A stretch of 61,545 nucleotides of DNA from Stutzerimonas stutzeri (lineage in GTDB: Bacteria; Pseudomonadota; Gammaproteobacteria; Pseudomonadales; Pseudomonadaceae). Each line of letters starts with the position of its first letter. Position 1 is the first letter of the stretch. Position numbers and translations under genes: made by a program. The notes beneath the pieces are model-generated. The model did not search any database. It was not told the origin of the DNA and saw only the letters and a list, made by a program, of their open reading frames with translations. Location of the stretch: the NCBI RefSeq assembly GCF_024448955.1, contig NZ_JAMOIH010000021.1, positions 1-61,545 on the forward strand. Reading direction: 5' to 3'. Of the stretch, positions 43,305 to 52,992 are shown piece after piece.

Positions 43305-43817
43305 TTATTCACCGAGATACGCCACAGCTGTTATTTCTATAAGGGTCTTATCGCTCACGAAGTCGGCCACTTTCACACCGGCTGCGCTAGGCGCCACTAC
43401 CCCTTTATACGCGGCAGTTCTAACGTCTAGAGCTTTGATATAGGTTTCGTTATCGGTCTTGTAGTAGATAGTTTCACTGACAACGCTACTAAAGTCTGCA
43501 TCATGAGCGGCCAGGATCGCACCCAGACGCTCATAAATAAGCTGCATTTGCTTGTTAGCATCATTGGCGTATACTTCATTTCCCTCTTCATCAACGGCTG
43601 TTACGCCACCGATATGAAGAAACCCGCCCGCCTTGACTGCAATTGAAAAACCGTATTGCTGCTCGAATTCAGGATTGAGGTGAAAAGCTTGCTTGGGCTC
43701 TGCCGCAAGCAGTTGTGTTGAAGCTAAAGACATAAGGGCGATCAGGCAAACCTTGCTACCTGTGCCGAATTTTTGAAAGAAAGATAACTGCCGCAGGCGT
43801 TGATTGGTAACGGTCAT
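43305..43817 (-). CDS. Exported RidA (YjgF/UK114)-family protein
   Basis: The start at 43817 (MTVTNQRLRQLSFFQKFG) has AAGGGG 8 nt upstream and gives 170 residues. The first ~40 contain a signal peptide with the core VCLIALMSLASTQLLAA. The mature part is a RidA-fold domain (GFLHIGGVTAVDEEGNEV, then QMQLIYERLGAILAAHDADFSSVVSETIYY, and ending TLIEITAVAYLGE). RidA proteins hydrolyse enamines and imines. It is the first gene of the nicA2 operon, whose product makes an imine (N-methylmyosmine) in the same compartment. A role in hydrolysing that imine is a testable inference. Confidence 0.85.
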   Translation of the reverse strand: MTVTNQRLRQLSFFQKFGTGSKVCLIALMSLASTQLLAAEPKQAFHLNPEFEQQYGFSIAVKAGGFLHIGGVTAVDEEGNEVYANDANKQMQLIYERLGAILAAHDADFSSVVSETIYYKTDNETYIKALDVRTAAYKGVVAPSAAGVKVADFVSDKTLIEITAVAYLGE

Positions 43818-43867
43818 TACACATACCCCTTTTGTTTTGTTGTTTTGTGTTTCAAAGCCTATCTCAT

Positions 43868-43879
43868 CGATGGGCATCG
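43868..43879. promoter_or_regulatory. Short palindrome upstream of the ridA-like/nicA2 operon
   Basis: CGATGGGCATCG is a palindrome with 5-bp arms, 51 bp upstream of the operon's first start codon. It could be an operator, but short palindromes arise by chance. Confidence 0.25.
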
Positions 43880-43949
43880 ACGTTTGACCTAGCGCGCCAT
43901 TTCACTTAACCGCACACGCCATTATTACCGGATTTTGACACCGCAACCG

Positions 43950-44954
43950 CTAGCGCAGCTCTTCAGAGTACACATCCCGGTACTGCTTTGGCGTCAATCC
44001 TGTCCAGCGACGGAACGCGCGACTAAAAGCACTGAGCTGCGAATAACCTAGCTCCGACGCTATATCGGTAAGCGAGCTGTTATTTTTCCTAAGGAGATCG
44101 ACTGCTGCTTGGTGACGGACCTGATCCACTAGATGAAGGAAATCGACACCTTCGTTATTGCAACGTCGTTGCAGGGTACGCTCACTCATATGCATAGCGC
44201 TGGCAACTTGGGCCAGGGACGGCACACCAGCCTGAAGTTGACGACCCACAATCTGGCTGATTTTTACCGCAACGCTATGTTCGACTCGCCGCTCCACCAG
44301 GCGCTCACTGAGGTAACGGAGAGAAAGCATGTACAGCCTCTGATCGGCATTCACGACTGGCTTGGCCAAGACAGAGCGGCAAAACATTACTGCATTGATT
44401 GGTTGCTTGAATTTTGGGGCAGTACCGAAAAAATCTTCATGCTCGCGAGTGAATCTTGGCGCAGCGTGTTCGAAGTGAACCAATCGCGGTTTGATATCCG
44501 TCCCAGTCGCCTCGCGAATCATGGAGGTAATCGCAGCGAGTGAAAACTCTGAATCCTGACGACGATGTGTGATCCCAGAATCATTCAGACGATACGAGAG
44601 GCCGATAGCATCTTCAGTTTGAACAAGTTGCTCTTCTACTGCTTGGGAAAAAACGTTGACGAAGCCTGCCATGACGTTGAGTGCGGACAGTACATTTGGC
44701 GCATTGCGCACTGCATGGCCGAAAACCCCCCAATTACTGCACTTGAGCCTCATTGCCATGTGCAGCCCGATATACTGATCTTCCTCAATAGAGATAAGCT
44801 CAAGAAGCTCAACGAATTTACGATCCGTTATTTCGGCGTCCGGGTCGTCTAGTACCAGCCGGTCAATACCAAGGCGCTCCAAATAAGGCTCTACAACCTC
44901 ACGAAACGGGCTAAGGACTGTCTCAGATATTTGTGTTGAATCTTTCGTGCTCAT
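43950..44954 (-). CDS. AraC/XylS-family transcriptional regulator
   Basis: The 334-residue protein has an N-terminal arabinose-binding-like regulatory domain of the OruR/CdhR type (about residues 20-210). The C-terminal part has two helix-turn-helix motifs (PSLAQVASAMHMSERTLQRRC and SLTDIASELGYSQLSAFSRAFRRWTG). It lies upstream of the nicA2 operon on the same strand, 132 bp from it, and is the only classical regulator in the cluster. It is the best candidate activator of nicotine genes. It is not the TetR-type NicR2 known from P. putida S16. Confidence 0.9.
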   Translation of the reverse strand: MSTKDSTQISETVLSPFREVVEPYLERLGIDRLVLDDPDAEITDRKFVELLELISIEEDQYIGLHMAMRLKCSNWGVFGHAVRNAPNVLSALNVMAGFVNVFSQAVEEQLVQTEDAIGLSYRLNDSGITHRRQDSEFSLAAITSMIREATGTDIKPRLVHFEHAAPRFTREHEDFFGTAPKFKQPINAVMFCRSVLAKPVVNADQRLYMLSLRYLSERLVERRVEHSVAVKISQIVGRQLQAGVPSLAQVASAMHMSERTLQRRCNNEGVDFLHLVDQVRHQAAVDLLRKNNSSLTDIASELGYSQLSAFSRAFRRWTGLTPKQYRDVYSEELR

Positions 44955-45639
44955 TTAATCGCCCTCGCCATCAGCCTCTCAAATATGTGACGCCGCATCA
45001 GCGTGCGTGAGCGATCTACAGCAAGCGCACGCTCGGCCCAACCGTCAGTTTACGAGACAGCCAAGCGAGACTGAAATGCATGCAGGTATCGACCCGCTCA
45101 GACTGTCCGATAGGTTAACCGTGTTCCCGGTTAGCACATGCATACAGGCCTCGCTAGGTAAGCGCTTTGAGGTTAGAGACGCTCGATCACTATTGATGTT
45201 ATTTAGCGTTAACAAGGCATCAACATCCCCCGCACAACCGAGGCCGCAACTGCTTGGGCACCTAGAGACGATCCAGCATGGCCGTTCGACCAAGGATGAT
45301 GAGATTAGATGGGAACGGTCCGCTCGCACGTCGCCCCTGCAAGGACCTGTCTCTTCTGACAGCGGGGTTGCGGCGTCTTGATTGGTAAGGATTATGTTTA
45401 TCGACCGCATGAGTGAGCCATGTCTCTTTCGCTGCGGCGGAATCGCGAATACGCGCCTGGAGCGGCTTTAGCCGCAGTTATAAGCAGGCGGCCTTACTTG
45501 CGTTCGTTGAACTAGACGGCACCCCAGCGTTCAAGCGGCAGCATCGGTGCGTTGTCGCGCACGCTTCAATAACCTGGCCAAGGTTACATCGAGCCAGAGG
45601 CGAGCCATATCGGGCCTAGTTCATCGTATTGCGGCAAGG
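44955..45639. other. Gene-free gap upstream of the AraC-type gene
   Basis: About 685 bp hold no gene I can support. Short frames at 45007-45381 (+) and 45045-45410 (-) overlap each other and resemble nothing known. The promoter of the AraC-type gene should lie at its left end. Confidence 0.5.
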
Positions 45640-47559
45640 CTAAATCCGGAAGCCACCCACGAGCTCTTTGAGCCGAGTGGATTGCTGCCTTAAATCAGCG
45701 CAGGCGCCCAGGGTCGACTGCAGATTTTGGACGCCTACTTGGTTGAGCGTGTTTATCTCCGTAATGTCTTGATTTAGCGATTCGATTACTGAGGTCTGCT
45801 CCTCGGTGGCCGCCGCCACCGACTGGTTCATCGCGTCGATCTCGGCAATGCTCTGGGTCACGCTGGCTAGTCGCTCGCCGGCCTGATCGGCGATGTACGC
45901 GCTTTCGTCGCTCTGACGCCGGCTCTCAGTCATTAGGTATACCGAATCCCGTGCCCCGACCTGAAGTTTCTCGATCATTACATGGATTTCGTGAGCGGAG
46001 GCCTGGGTACGATGCGCCAAGCTGCGCACCTCATCGGCCACGACTGCAAAGCCACGCCCAGCTTCACCGGCACGGGCCGCTTCGATGGCAGCATTGAGCG
46101 CGAGCAAATTAGTCTGAGCTGAGATTCCCTGGATTACATCAAGAATATGACCTATCTCGGCAGTTTGACTATTGAGGGCCTCAAGCTGGGCGCAAGACGC
46201 GCTGATATTGGTAGAGAGCAGCTTCATCGCGTCGATATTTTGCTGAACAACTTTGCGGCTCTCCTTGGCTTGATGGCTGGCAGCACCGGCCCGCTGCGAA
46301 GCGTCAGCTGCGTTACGGGCGATTTCCTGGGCAGTTGCGCCGAGCTGGTTGACTGCTGCCGCGACGCTGTTTACCCGGCTCGCCTGCTCGTCAGAGTTGG
46401 CCATCGATGAGTTAGAGGCATCCAGTACTCGCTGTGCCACTTCGTTTACCTGCAACGTTGTGGAGGAGACTTCGTGAATCGATTCGTGTATACGTCCGAC
46501 GAAGCGGTTAAAGTCCAACGCCAGCTTTCCGAACTCGTCCCGTGAATGTACGGCGAGGCGGCGAGTGAGGTCGCCCTCCCCTTCGGCAATGCTAGCCATC
46601 GCCTGGCTCATGTCCGTGAGGGGACGCATCAACATTTTTATCAGCATGCCTAGCAGCGTTATGACGAGCACCACTGCAATCAGGGCAGCTAGGAATGCGG
46701 ATATACGGAAATCTGAAAGCGCCGCGTAAGCTTTTTCCTTACTCACAGATATGCCTACGTACCAAGTCACAGAAGGCAAGCCCTGGACGGGGCTGAAGCT
46801 GAGGATGCGCTGCTGTCCATCGAGCTCCGCCTCGATAAATCCACTTGTCACCGAAGGCGTATTGTTAGGATACAGCTCGGCCAAGGTTTTCATAACTTTG
46901 GTCTGATCCGGGTGCACAAGTACCTTGCCTTCGCTGCTAACTAGGAATGCATAGCCCATTCCGTCGAAGTTCAGTGTGTTGATGATATCCACCAGCACCT
47001 TAAGATTAATGTCGCCGCCCACCACGCCGAGGCTCTCGGCTCCGCTTTGCGCAGGCGTTGACGCAGCAATGACCAGCTCTCCAGTCGAGCCATCACGATA
47101 TGGTCCGGTCAGAGTAGTCGTTCCAGACTCGAGCGCATGCTTGTACCAAGGCTCTAATCGATAATCAGAGCCAGCCTCCATGCTGAAGGAAGGAAAAATA
47201 ATCAGCTCTCCATCACTCCTACCAAGGTACGTGAAAGCGAAAGCCGAGTTGAGCGCTGGCTGTTTAACGAGCGCTTGAACTTCTATACTCGAACTATCGC
47301 GGGCAACGGTCTGGGCTGTGCTTTCTAGCAAAACCAGACGCCCAGCAAGCCAGTTGGCAATGTTGCTAGCGGCTACGCCCCCCATCTCATCTAGGTAGCT
47401 CTCGAGCTTCGCCTGAATAACCATGCGTTGCGAAAAATCGTTGTAGAGAGTAAACAAAGTGAAAGCGGCGATGACCACCGATGACGCGGCCACCAATATT
47501 TTACGGCTAAACTTTAGTCGACTAAGTATGGCGCGTGTCCGAGGGATTTTCTGGGTCAT
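45640..47559 (-). CDS. Methyl-accepting chemotaxis protein with dCache-like sensor
   Basis: The 639-residue chemoreceptor starts at the ATG at 47559. It has one membrane segment near residues 22-42 and a periplasmic double-Cache-type ligand domain (about 45-280, with [14 protein letters not shown] and [19 protein letters not shown]). A second membrane segment lies near 285-308, followed by HAMP and the signalling domain with the tip hairpin [22 protein letters not shown]. No CheR-binding pentapeptide is at the C-terminus. Its place between regulator and porin suggests taxis toward nicotine or a breakdown product, an inference from context. Confidence 0.92.
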   Translation of the reverse strand: MTQKIPRTRAILSRLKFSRKILVAASSVVIAAFTLFTLYNDFSQRMVIQAKLESYLDEMGGVAASNIANWLAGRLVLLESTAQTVARDSSSIEVQALVKQPALNSAFAFTYLGRSDGELIIFPSFSMEAGSDYRLEPWYKHALESGTTTLTGPYRDGSTGELVIAASTPAQSGAESLGVVGGDINLKVLVDIINTLNFDGMGYAFLVSSEGKVLVHPDQTKVMKTLAELYPNNTPSVTSGFIEAELDGQQRILSFSPVQGLPSVTWYVGISVSKEKAYAALSDFRISAFLAALIAVVLVITLLGMLIKMLMRPLTDMSQAMASIAEGEGDLTRRLAVHSRDEFGKLALDFNRFVGRIHESIHEVSSTTLQVNEVAQRVLDASNSSMANSDEQASRVNSVAAAVNQLGATAQEIARNAADASQRAGAASHQAKESRKVVQQNIDAMKLLSTNISASCAQLEALNSQTAEIGHILDVIQGISAQTNLLALNAAIEAARAGEAGRGFAVVADEVRSLAHRTQASAHEIHVMIEKLQVGARDSVYLMTESRRQSDESAYIADQAGERLASVTQSIAEIDAMNQSVAAATEEQTSVIESLNQDITEINTLNQVGVQNLQSTLGACADLRQQSTRLKELVGGFRI

Positions 47560-47906
47560 ATGCAAGCTACGTCCTTATTATTTCTTATCTGAGACACTTT
47601 CTTCAAATAGCCACTTAGGCGCAGGATCAAGCTAACTCATCCAAGCCTACATATGCCCAAGCGTTGATAATTATACCGGTTTGGTTGGGATAGCTCGCGC
47701 TTTGCTACCGGCTTCCTTATTCTCAGGAAGCCACTTAATCGTTAAAGAGCCTCGTCGCCTGCAAGCCAAATAAAATGACCCGAAGGCAACGTTTAAATAA
47801 GCGCTCCACAGCAGCTGGTATTTAACTTATCACCTGCTGAATAACAAAACATCTTTACATCCGAAAAACGGAACGTTTTCTAAGGAAAACGCCCGCATTC
47901 ATGTGC
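47560..47906. other. Intergenic gap upstream of the chemoreceptor gene
   Basis: This 347-bp gap contains no gene. On the minus strand a TATAAT-like -10 (47675-47670) could start the chemoreceptor transcript, although its -35 is weak. The left end of the porin terminator falls in the right part. Confidence 0.45.
47861..47891 (-). terminator. Terminator-like hairpin after the porin gene
   Basis: CGTTTTC (47874-47880) pairs with GAAAACG (47885-47891). On the minus strand it is followed by TTCCGTTTTT. It lies 16 bp beyond the porin stop. Confidence 0.6.
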
Positions 47907-49232
47907 TCAGAAAAGCTCAAGCGGGTAGGAGATAACAAGGCGGGTTTGGGTAAGATCACCGCCAGTGCTACCGTCACCCGAATGCCAAGATTGGACCAGC
48001 CTAGCGGTAAGATCTTTGACCGGCCCGCTTTCGGCAACATACTGAGCGCTTAAATTAGTCTCACGCTCCTTCTCAGACTCCCCATAAAGACCGAAGTAGG
48101 CCGAATCGGAGCTGACACTGCTACCATCGATGCCATGGCCACGTATATGCCTAGCCATTAACGTCAAACCTGAAACTCCAAAGCTTTGCATGTTTAGCTC
48201 GTAGCGAACCTGAACTGAGCGCTCATTCGGAGCATTGAAGTCCGACAGTTCAGCAGCGTTCGCCAAGTATAGCCCGTCGCTATATACTCCTGCTCCAACA
48301 CCAGATTGTCTGCTGCCTATCGCAGCATAGTCATGAGGTTGGTCACCATCATTACGCTGTAACGCGACGACAAACGTGTGCGCCCCTGTCGTAAATGCGG
48401 AGGAGAGCGATGCAGCTGTCACGTTGATTTCGCCTGCTTTCTCCCGACCTGAGTCGAGGCTACGATATATATTAAAATCGAAAGTCAACGCCTGAGTATC
48501 AGAAAACACATGTACATAGTTAACGCCTGCATAGTACTGCGCCATCACGTCCTCATACCGAGAACCATACAGAGACAGTGATAGATTATCTTTAAGACCG
48601 TACGTACCTCCAACATAGTCAACTTGGGTGGTACTAACTCCAGCGAAAGCCAATCCAAGCTCACCATTTCGATTTGTGGAAAGGTAACCAGTTCCAGACG
48701 TAAAGTGGCCCGCAGAAATAATCGAACCTTCGACGTCAGCGCTTTCTATCATCCAGCCCACTGCGGTTTGGTTAAGCTGATAATAGCTTCCAGTAGCAAA
48801 GACCGGGACCTGCGGCTGCAGGTCTCCATACCTTAGTGTAGTATTTGAAAGGCGAACCTTTACACTTCCGCCTGCTTTACCGTAATTGTCAGCAGGCTGG
48901 CCGTTACCTCGATAAGGCAGAGTCATTGAGCCCGTACGACTGCCGCTTCCATCAAGCTTCACTGCACCATAAGCAAAAGCATCGATGCCCAAGCCAACAG
49001 CACCCTTGGTGAAACCAGACGTGAAATCTAACATTTCACCTTGCGTCCAATCGCGTTGCGCCCCTAAGTCTCCCGTCTGGTGCCAATAATAGTTGCGAGA
49101 GAGCAAGGTGAGGCGACTATCTTCAACGAACCCAGCAGATTCGGACTGACTATTTGCATAGCTAAAGCCTACCGGAATTATCAGGAGTGCGGCTCCGGCG
49201 AGCTGACTATACAGGGAGGTATTCTTATTCAT
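47907..49232 (-). CDS. OprD-family outer membrane porin
   Basis: The 441-residue protein has a signal peptide (MNKNTSLYSQLAGAALLIIP to about residue 26). The mature part has the OprD opening GFVEDSRLTLLSRNYYW and ends in an aromatic residue (SYPLELF), as outer-membrane barrels do. Alternating beta-strand patterns run throughout. OprD-family channels carry small organic acids and aromatics in pseudomonads. It lies 336 bp downstream of the 2,5-dihydroxypyridine genes and probably admits a pathway substrate, though which one is unknown. Confidence 0.9.
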   Translation of the reverse strand: MNKNTSLYSQLAGAALLIIPVGFSYANSQSESAGFVEDSRLTLLSRNYYWHQTGDLGAQRDWTQGEMLDFTSGFTKGAVGLGIDAFAYGAVKLDGSGSRTGSMTLPYRGNGQPADNYGKAGGSVKVRLSNTTLRYGDLQPQVPVFATGSYYQLNQTAVGWMIESADVEGSIISAGHFTSGTGYLSTNRNGELGLAFAGVSTTQVDYVGGTYGLKDNLSLSLYGSRYEDVMAQYYAGVNYVHVFSDTQALTFDFNIYRSLDSGREKAGEINVTAASLSSAFTTGAHTFVVALQRNDGDQPHDYAAIGSRQSGVGAGVYSDGLYLANAAELSDFNAPNERSVQVRYELNMQSFGVSGLTLMARHIRGHGIDGSSVSSDSAYFGLYGESEKERETNLSAQYVAESGPVKDLTARLVQSWHSGDGSTGGDLTQTRLVISYPLELF

Positions 49233-49568
49233 TTGTTGCTCCCAAGATTCTACAGATTAGAGGTTATAGATTTTGGTGGCGAATTCGGGGAATCCTAATA
49301 GAGACCAGGCGGGATTATTAGGCCCCCGATCTGACCAGCAGCCTGTCACAGACGCCAACCGCTCGATCACTTTCGCTGCGTAGTGACAATTCTTAAATGG
49401 CGCACGGTGCTACGCTCAACTCAGCTAATCAATAAGTCAATTTTTAATCTCACCTCCTAGCCTCTAACATCAAACCATAATCACCGTGTTTCGTTGGCAT
49501 CTATTTGCTTTTAGACAAATAACAGAACAACGTGGAGGATGATTTGATATCATCACTGGGCAGCATTT
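49233..49568. other. Intergenic gap between the amidase and porin genes
   Basis: This 336-bp AT-rich gap shows no gene. It separates the iso-nfo-hpo-ami operon from the porin and should hold the porin promoter. No clear hexamer pair or operator was identified. Confidence 0.4.
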
Positions 49569-50213
49569 TCAGCCTAAAAGAGAAGTTGACGCTTGCAACG
49601 AGCTCAGCCATCTCAAGATATCGCCGGAATCAGTCACATCGCCATACTTCTGGTGTATGTCATATAAAGCTGCATCGTGCGGAGGTGAGGCGCGGTCAGC
49701 ACAGCAATCAGCTGGCACAAGAACATTAAAGCCAGATTGAACGGCATCCACGGCAGTCGCGCGTACGCAGCCTGAAGTTGTGGCCCCGGTTATCACAACA
49801 GTATCCGTGCCGGATCCGGCTAGGAGAGTGGCTAAGGTGGACCCAAAGAAAGACGAGGCGCCCTTTTTAACAACGACCATATCCGATGGCTGAATCCCTG
49901 TAGCTTCATCAATTTCCACCAAGCGCGTTCCCAAAACCAAATTGGCCATGCCCGACGCTTTTTTCAGCCAAGGAAGTACCGCCACTTCTGCCGGATGGTA
50001 AGCGATGGTAGTGAAAATAACTGGAAAGCCCAGCTGTCGGGCGTAATCACATATTTCTTTCGTGCGCGCAATTTGGCCGGCGGCGTTAAACGCCGTGGGA
50101 TATTGCTCGTCAGTGAACCCATACGAGAAATCTACTACAATTATTGCTGGTCGAGACCCTCTAGGTACGGGCCGCCCGAATCCTGCAGTATCATATATAT
50201 TAGCCTGAGACAT
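49569..50213 (-). CDS. ami: Maleamate amidohydrolase (isochorismatase family)
   Basis: Ami hydrolyses maleamate to maleate and ammonia. The 214-residue isochorismatase-like hydrolase has the catalytic triad in the expected places: Asp28 in IIVVDFSYGF, Lys in VVVKKGASSFFGS (116/117) and Cys149 in TGATTSGCVRATAVDA. It is the last gene of the run iso, nfo, hpo, ami, 35 bp after hpo. The match to the maleamate amidases of nicotine and nicotinate degraders rests on family motifs plus context. Confidence 0.92.
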   Translation of the reverse strand: MSQANIYDTAGFGRPVPRGSRPAIIVVDFSYGFTDEQYPTAFNAAGQIARTKEICDYARQLGFPVIFTTIAYHPAEVAVLPWLKKASGMANLVLGTRLVEIDEATGIQPSDMVVVKKGASSFFGSTLATLLAGSGTDTVVITGATTSGCVRATAVDAVQSGFNVLVPADCCADRASPPHDAALYDIHQKYGDVTDSGDILRWLSSLQASTSLLG

Positions 50214-50248
50214 TTTCTCTCCTTAATACAAGGGCCGCTCTGTAGCGT

Positions 50249-51280
50249 TCATCTTGCGTCGAGTTGGATTTCCTTAACTACGATATCGCCAGCGATGACA
50301 ACAGGCGCGTCATCAAGGAACAGCGAGCAATTTCGCAATGGAATATCGAGATGACAGGCTGTGTCATTTAACCCGCCAAGTTCATTATTTGGACCAGTAG
50401 AGAACATGACATTGCCGTAGAAACTTCTCGCCTCCATCCCCATGCCGCCAGGGAACTGGCCGGGCACAAAGTTATGCCACCTTGCATAAGGATTCATGCC
50501 CCAACCAACATGACTCATTCCCCTTCCCTGTGGGTCATTGAATGAATCCATGTACGCGCTGACTATATCCGCCTCGAGACCGCCGCGAATATCGGTAATC
50601 CACCCCTTCTCGATCGTATATGTAATCGGCTCCCTAACCATAAGCAGCTGCGGCAAAAGGATATCGCCTGGCGCGACGACAATTGTTCCGTCTACTCCAT
50701 CGTCGTCGCCGCCCGTAAACACGAAACCTGAGGGCCAGTGATCCCAGCGTCCAGGTGTATCCGTACATGCGTATTCCGCAACGGTGGGATATGTGTTTAA
50801 TTTATAAGTTACATCCGTACCATAAGGCGATGTGATTCGCATCACCTTAGCTCGGTCTAGCAACTCCGCAGCAATAGTCACCTTCTCGCGGAGTTCTGGA
50901 AATGGTTGCAATCGCGCTAGTAGTTCAGGTGGCTCCACGGCAGTGAGAATGCGAGTTCCCGCTGCTTGAATTGCCATTTGCTCAGGCGAGAAAAGAAGAA
51001 ATATGCAATCAATGAGCATGTCGCAGTTTTTCAAAGCTTCGACAGCGCCAGGCATATCCGCCAAACCAGTGACACCTACGGCCCACCCTTCTGAAGGTAA
51101 AGGCGCCGGCAGTCGCATATGAAACATCTCGGCACCAAGCTGCCGCCCCGCAGACATAAACGCATCCGCATAAGCTAGACGGTCGTTTCCTTGGGTTAGA
51201 ACGATAAGACGCTCGCCGTTCCTAACTCCCGACATCCTGAGTTGGTGTAGGCATATTTCTGTGAAGCTTAGGTGATCCAT
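50249..51280 (-). CDS. hpo: 2,5-Dihydroxypyridine 5,6-dioxygenase
   Basis: Hpo (NicX) opens the ring of 2,5-dihydroxypyridine to N-formylmaleamate using Fe(II) and O2. The ATG at 51280 has AGGGGG 7 nt upstream and lies one base after the nfo stop, giving 343 residues. Likely metal ligands are His257 (MSHVGWGMNP), His310 and Asp312 (CHLDIPLRNC). The 53- and 2-residue spacings equal those I recall for H265, H318 and D320 of P. putida NicX. The stretch ILTAVEPPELLARL is also shared with NicX. Confidence 0.94.
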   Translation of the reverse strand: MDHLSFTEICLHQLRMSGVRNGERLIVLTQGNDRLAYADAFMSAGRQLGAEMFHMRLPAPLPSEGWAVGVTGLADMPGAVEALKNCDMLIDCIFLLFSPEQMAIQAAGTRILTAVEPPELLARLQPFPELREKVTIAAELLDRAKVMRITSPYGTDVTYKLNTYPTVAEYACTDTPGRWDHWPSGFVFTGGDDDGVDGTIVVAPGDILLPQLLMVREPITYTIEKGWITDIRGGLEADIVSAYMDSFNDPQGRGMSHVGWGMNPYARWHNFVPGQFPGGMGMEARSFYGNVMFSTGPNNELGGLNDTACHLDIPLRNCSLFLDDAPVVIAGDIVVKEIQLDAR

Positions 51281-51281
51281 C

Positions 51282-52064
51282 CTAGGCCCCCTTTGCGTCA
51301 TCGGTGACAGCGCCGAGGAATCCTTCCAAATCGTCCCAAGGAATCATGTGTCCGGCATTTTGAACAGTATAGGTCTTGGTCTGTGGTGCGAGACTCTCGA
51401 ACTCAGCGATATCTTCCGCGCGGATAACATCCGCTCCGCCAGCTACAATCAGTCGGATAGGAAGCGTCAACTCTAACAAGTCAGCGTGTATATCATCTGT
51501 ATGAAAACCATCGAAGGCTGTTTTGATGGCCGTATATTGGCAAGTGTGTAGCCACTCCGCGCGGAGTTGGATCTGTTGATCTGTCCAAGTTGGGCAGAAG
51601 ACTCGCATCTCGTCAACAGAGCAGCCTTTTTGGGCTAAGCGTATGGAGTCGGCATACCATGGCCACTTTGCTGGATATTGCCGTCTCCCTGGCCCAGAGA
51701 CAGGCGGATCTACAAGAATTAGCTTCGAGAATAACTGCGAATTCTTGCGTGCTGCACGGATCGCGATACGTGCTCCCATAGAGTGCCCTAACACAACAAC
51801 AGTACCCCCCATCCGTTGGACCAGGGCTACAACATCATCCGACATCGCGTCCAAGGAGTAATCGAGGTCGCCTGCTTCACTCAATCCTCGGCCTCGAATG
51901 TCGAGAACATGCACGTCGTAGAACTTTGACAGCCGTTCTGCCACGAATCCCCAAGTGATCGCGGGCGAAGTGATTCCAGGAACCAAAAGAAGCGGCTCAC
52001 CATTTCCCGGAAAATGAAGGATGTGTTGCCGAATCCCATTGGCATGTACGTTGTAACCTTCCAT
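51282..52064 (-). CDS. nfo: N-formylmaleamate deformylase (alpha/beta hydrolase)
   Basis: Nfo (NicD) removes formate from N-formylmaleamate to give maleamate. The ATG at 52064 shares a base with the iso stop (TAATG), and the 260 residues fit the family. The triad is Ser95 (LGHSMGARIA), Asp119 (LVDPPVSGPGRR) and His239 (NAGHMIPWDD). All three are offset by 6 from S101, D125 and H245 of P. putida NicD as I recall them. The motif PGITSPAITWGFVAERL is shared too. Confidence 0.94.
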   Translation of the reverse strand: MEGYNVHANGIRQHILHFPGNGEPLLLVPGITSPAITWGFVAERLSKFYDVHVLDIRGRGLSEAGDLDYSLDAMSDDVVALVQRMGGTVVVLGHSMGARIAIRAARKNSQLFSKLILVDPPVSGPGRRQYPAKWPWYADSIRLAQKGCSVDEMRVFCPTWTDQQIQLRAEWLHTCQYTAIKTAFDGFHTDDIHADLLELTLPIRLIVAGGADVIRAEDIAEFESLAPQTKTYTVQNAGHMIPWDDLEGFLGAVTDDAKGA

Positions 52065-52813
52065 TAGTACGCCCCCGACAAAAGGGCGCCACCGCCTGGA
52101 ACTCGTGTGGGCAAGTTCAATGCTTTCAACATTGCCCACGTCGTAGCGACTGCAGCTGAAACAACTGGCTTTCTGGTCTGGGCCTCAACCATAGTTATTG
52201 CTGACAGTGACGGCATTTGAACGCATGCGGAAAGAACGATCGCGTCAACGTCATCCGTTCTCATCTTGGCCACGATGTCTGGAAGATTCATTGGATCGTG
52301 TGCGGCTACTGCAAGATTGTCGGAGATTTCTAGCGCCCGATAATCTCCAACTTCGATGCCCTCGTTCCGAATATAGTCAACGACTAGCTCAGTTAGCGGC
52401 TTCATATATGGCGTTACAACTGCTACGCGCTTGGCACCAAGCGCACGAATACCATCCACAAGCGCTCCCGCCGAGGTAATAACCGGCGTTTTAGCATCGT
52501 TCTGCGCAGTGACTGTTTGGAGACGTTCGGCCGAAGCGCGATGATAACCGTGCCCCATGGACATGATGGCGACTAAACAGGCATAACCCATCACATCGAC
52601 ACGCGCGTCAGATAGCTCGAGCGCGCAACGGTCGCTGTCCCCATCCATCCGCGCCAATTCTTCTTTCGTTACATGTTTCATTCGCATGCGAGAGGAGTGA
52701 AACGTGAACCGCTCAGGAGCTATTAATTCCCTTGCCTTCAGCAAAGCAGGTATCTCCGTCTCCATAGTGATGTTGGAGCTAGGTACGATCTGCCCGACAC
52801 GAATGATAGTCAT
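52064..52813 (-). CDS. iso: Maleate cis-trans isomerase
   Basis: Iso (NicE) converts maleate to fumarate, which enters the TCA cycle. The 249-residue Asp/Glu racemase-superfamily protein has the two catalytic Cys, Cys79 (MGYACLVA) and Cys197 (LSACVQMPS). They are 118 residues apart, as I recall for C82 and C200 of the P. putida enzyme. The N-terminus VGQIVPSSNITMETEIP is typical. It is the first gene of the iso-nfo-hpo-ami operon, the reverse of the biochemical order. Confidence 0.94.
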   Translation of the reverse strand: MTIIRVGQIVPSSNITMETEIPALLKARELIAPERFTFHSSRMRMKHVTKEELARMDGDSDRCALELSDARVDVMGYACLVAIMSMGHGYHRASAERLQTVTAQNDAKTPVITSAGALVDGIRALGAKRVAVVTPYMKPLTELVVDYIRNEGIEVGDYRALEISDNLAVAAHDPMNLPDIVAKMRTDDVDAIVLSACVQMPSLSAITMVEAQTRKPVVSAAVATTWAMLKALNLPTRVPGGGALLSGAY

Positions 52814-52992
52814 TATCGAAACCCTCTTTTATATAAAACATTTAATTTAGTCGCCAATAACCCAGCACGTGTTATAGGCATGACCGGCGAGTTAGAATGA
52901 GCCCGTTCGTTTTGTAGCTGCTAGCTAATCCGGTATACCGACCGGCAGCGCTAAACAGCTAAAGTATCGCTCTCGTACTTGGCAGCGACTGT

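Noticed and set aside
45007..45410. Overlapping frames on both strands (124 and 121 codons)
   Set aside because: Neither has a ribosome site or recognisable fold. Mutual overlap suggests chance.
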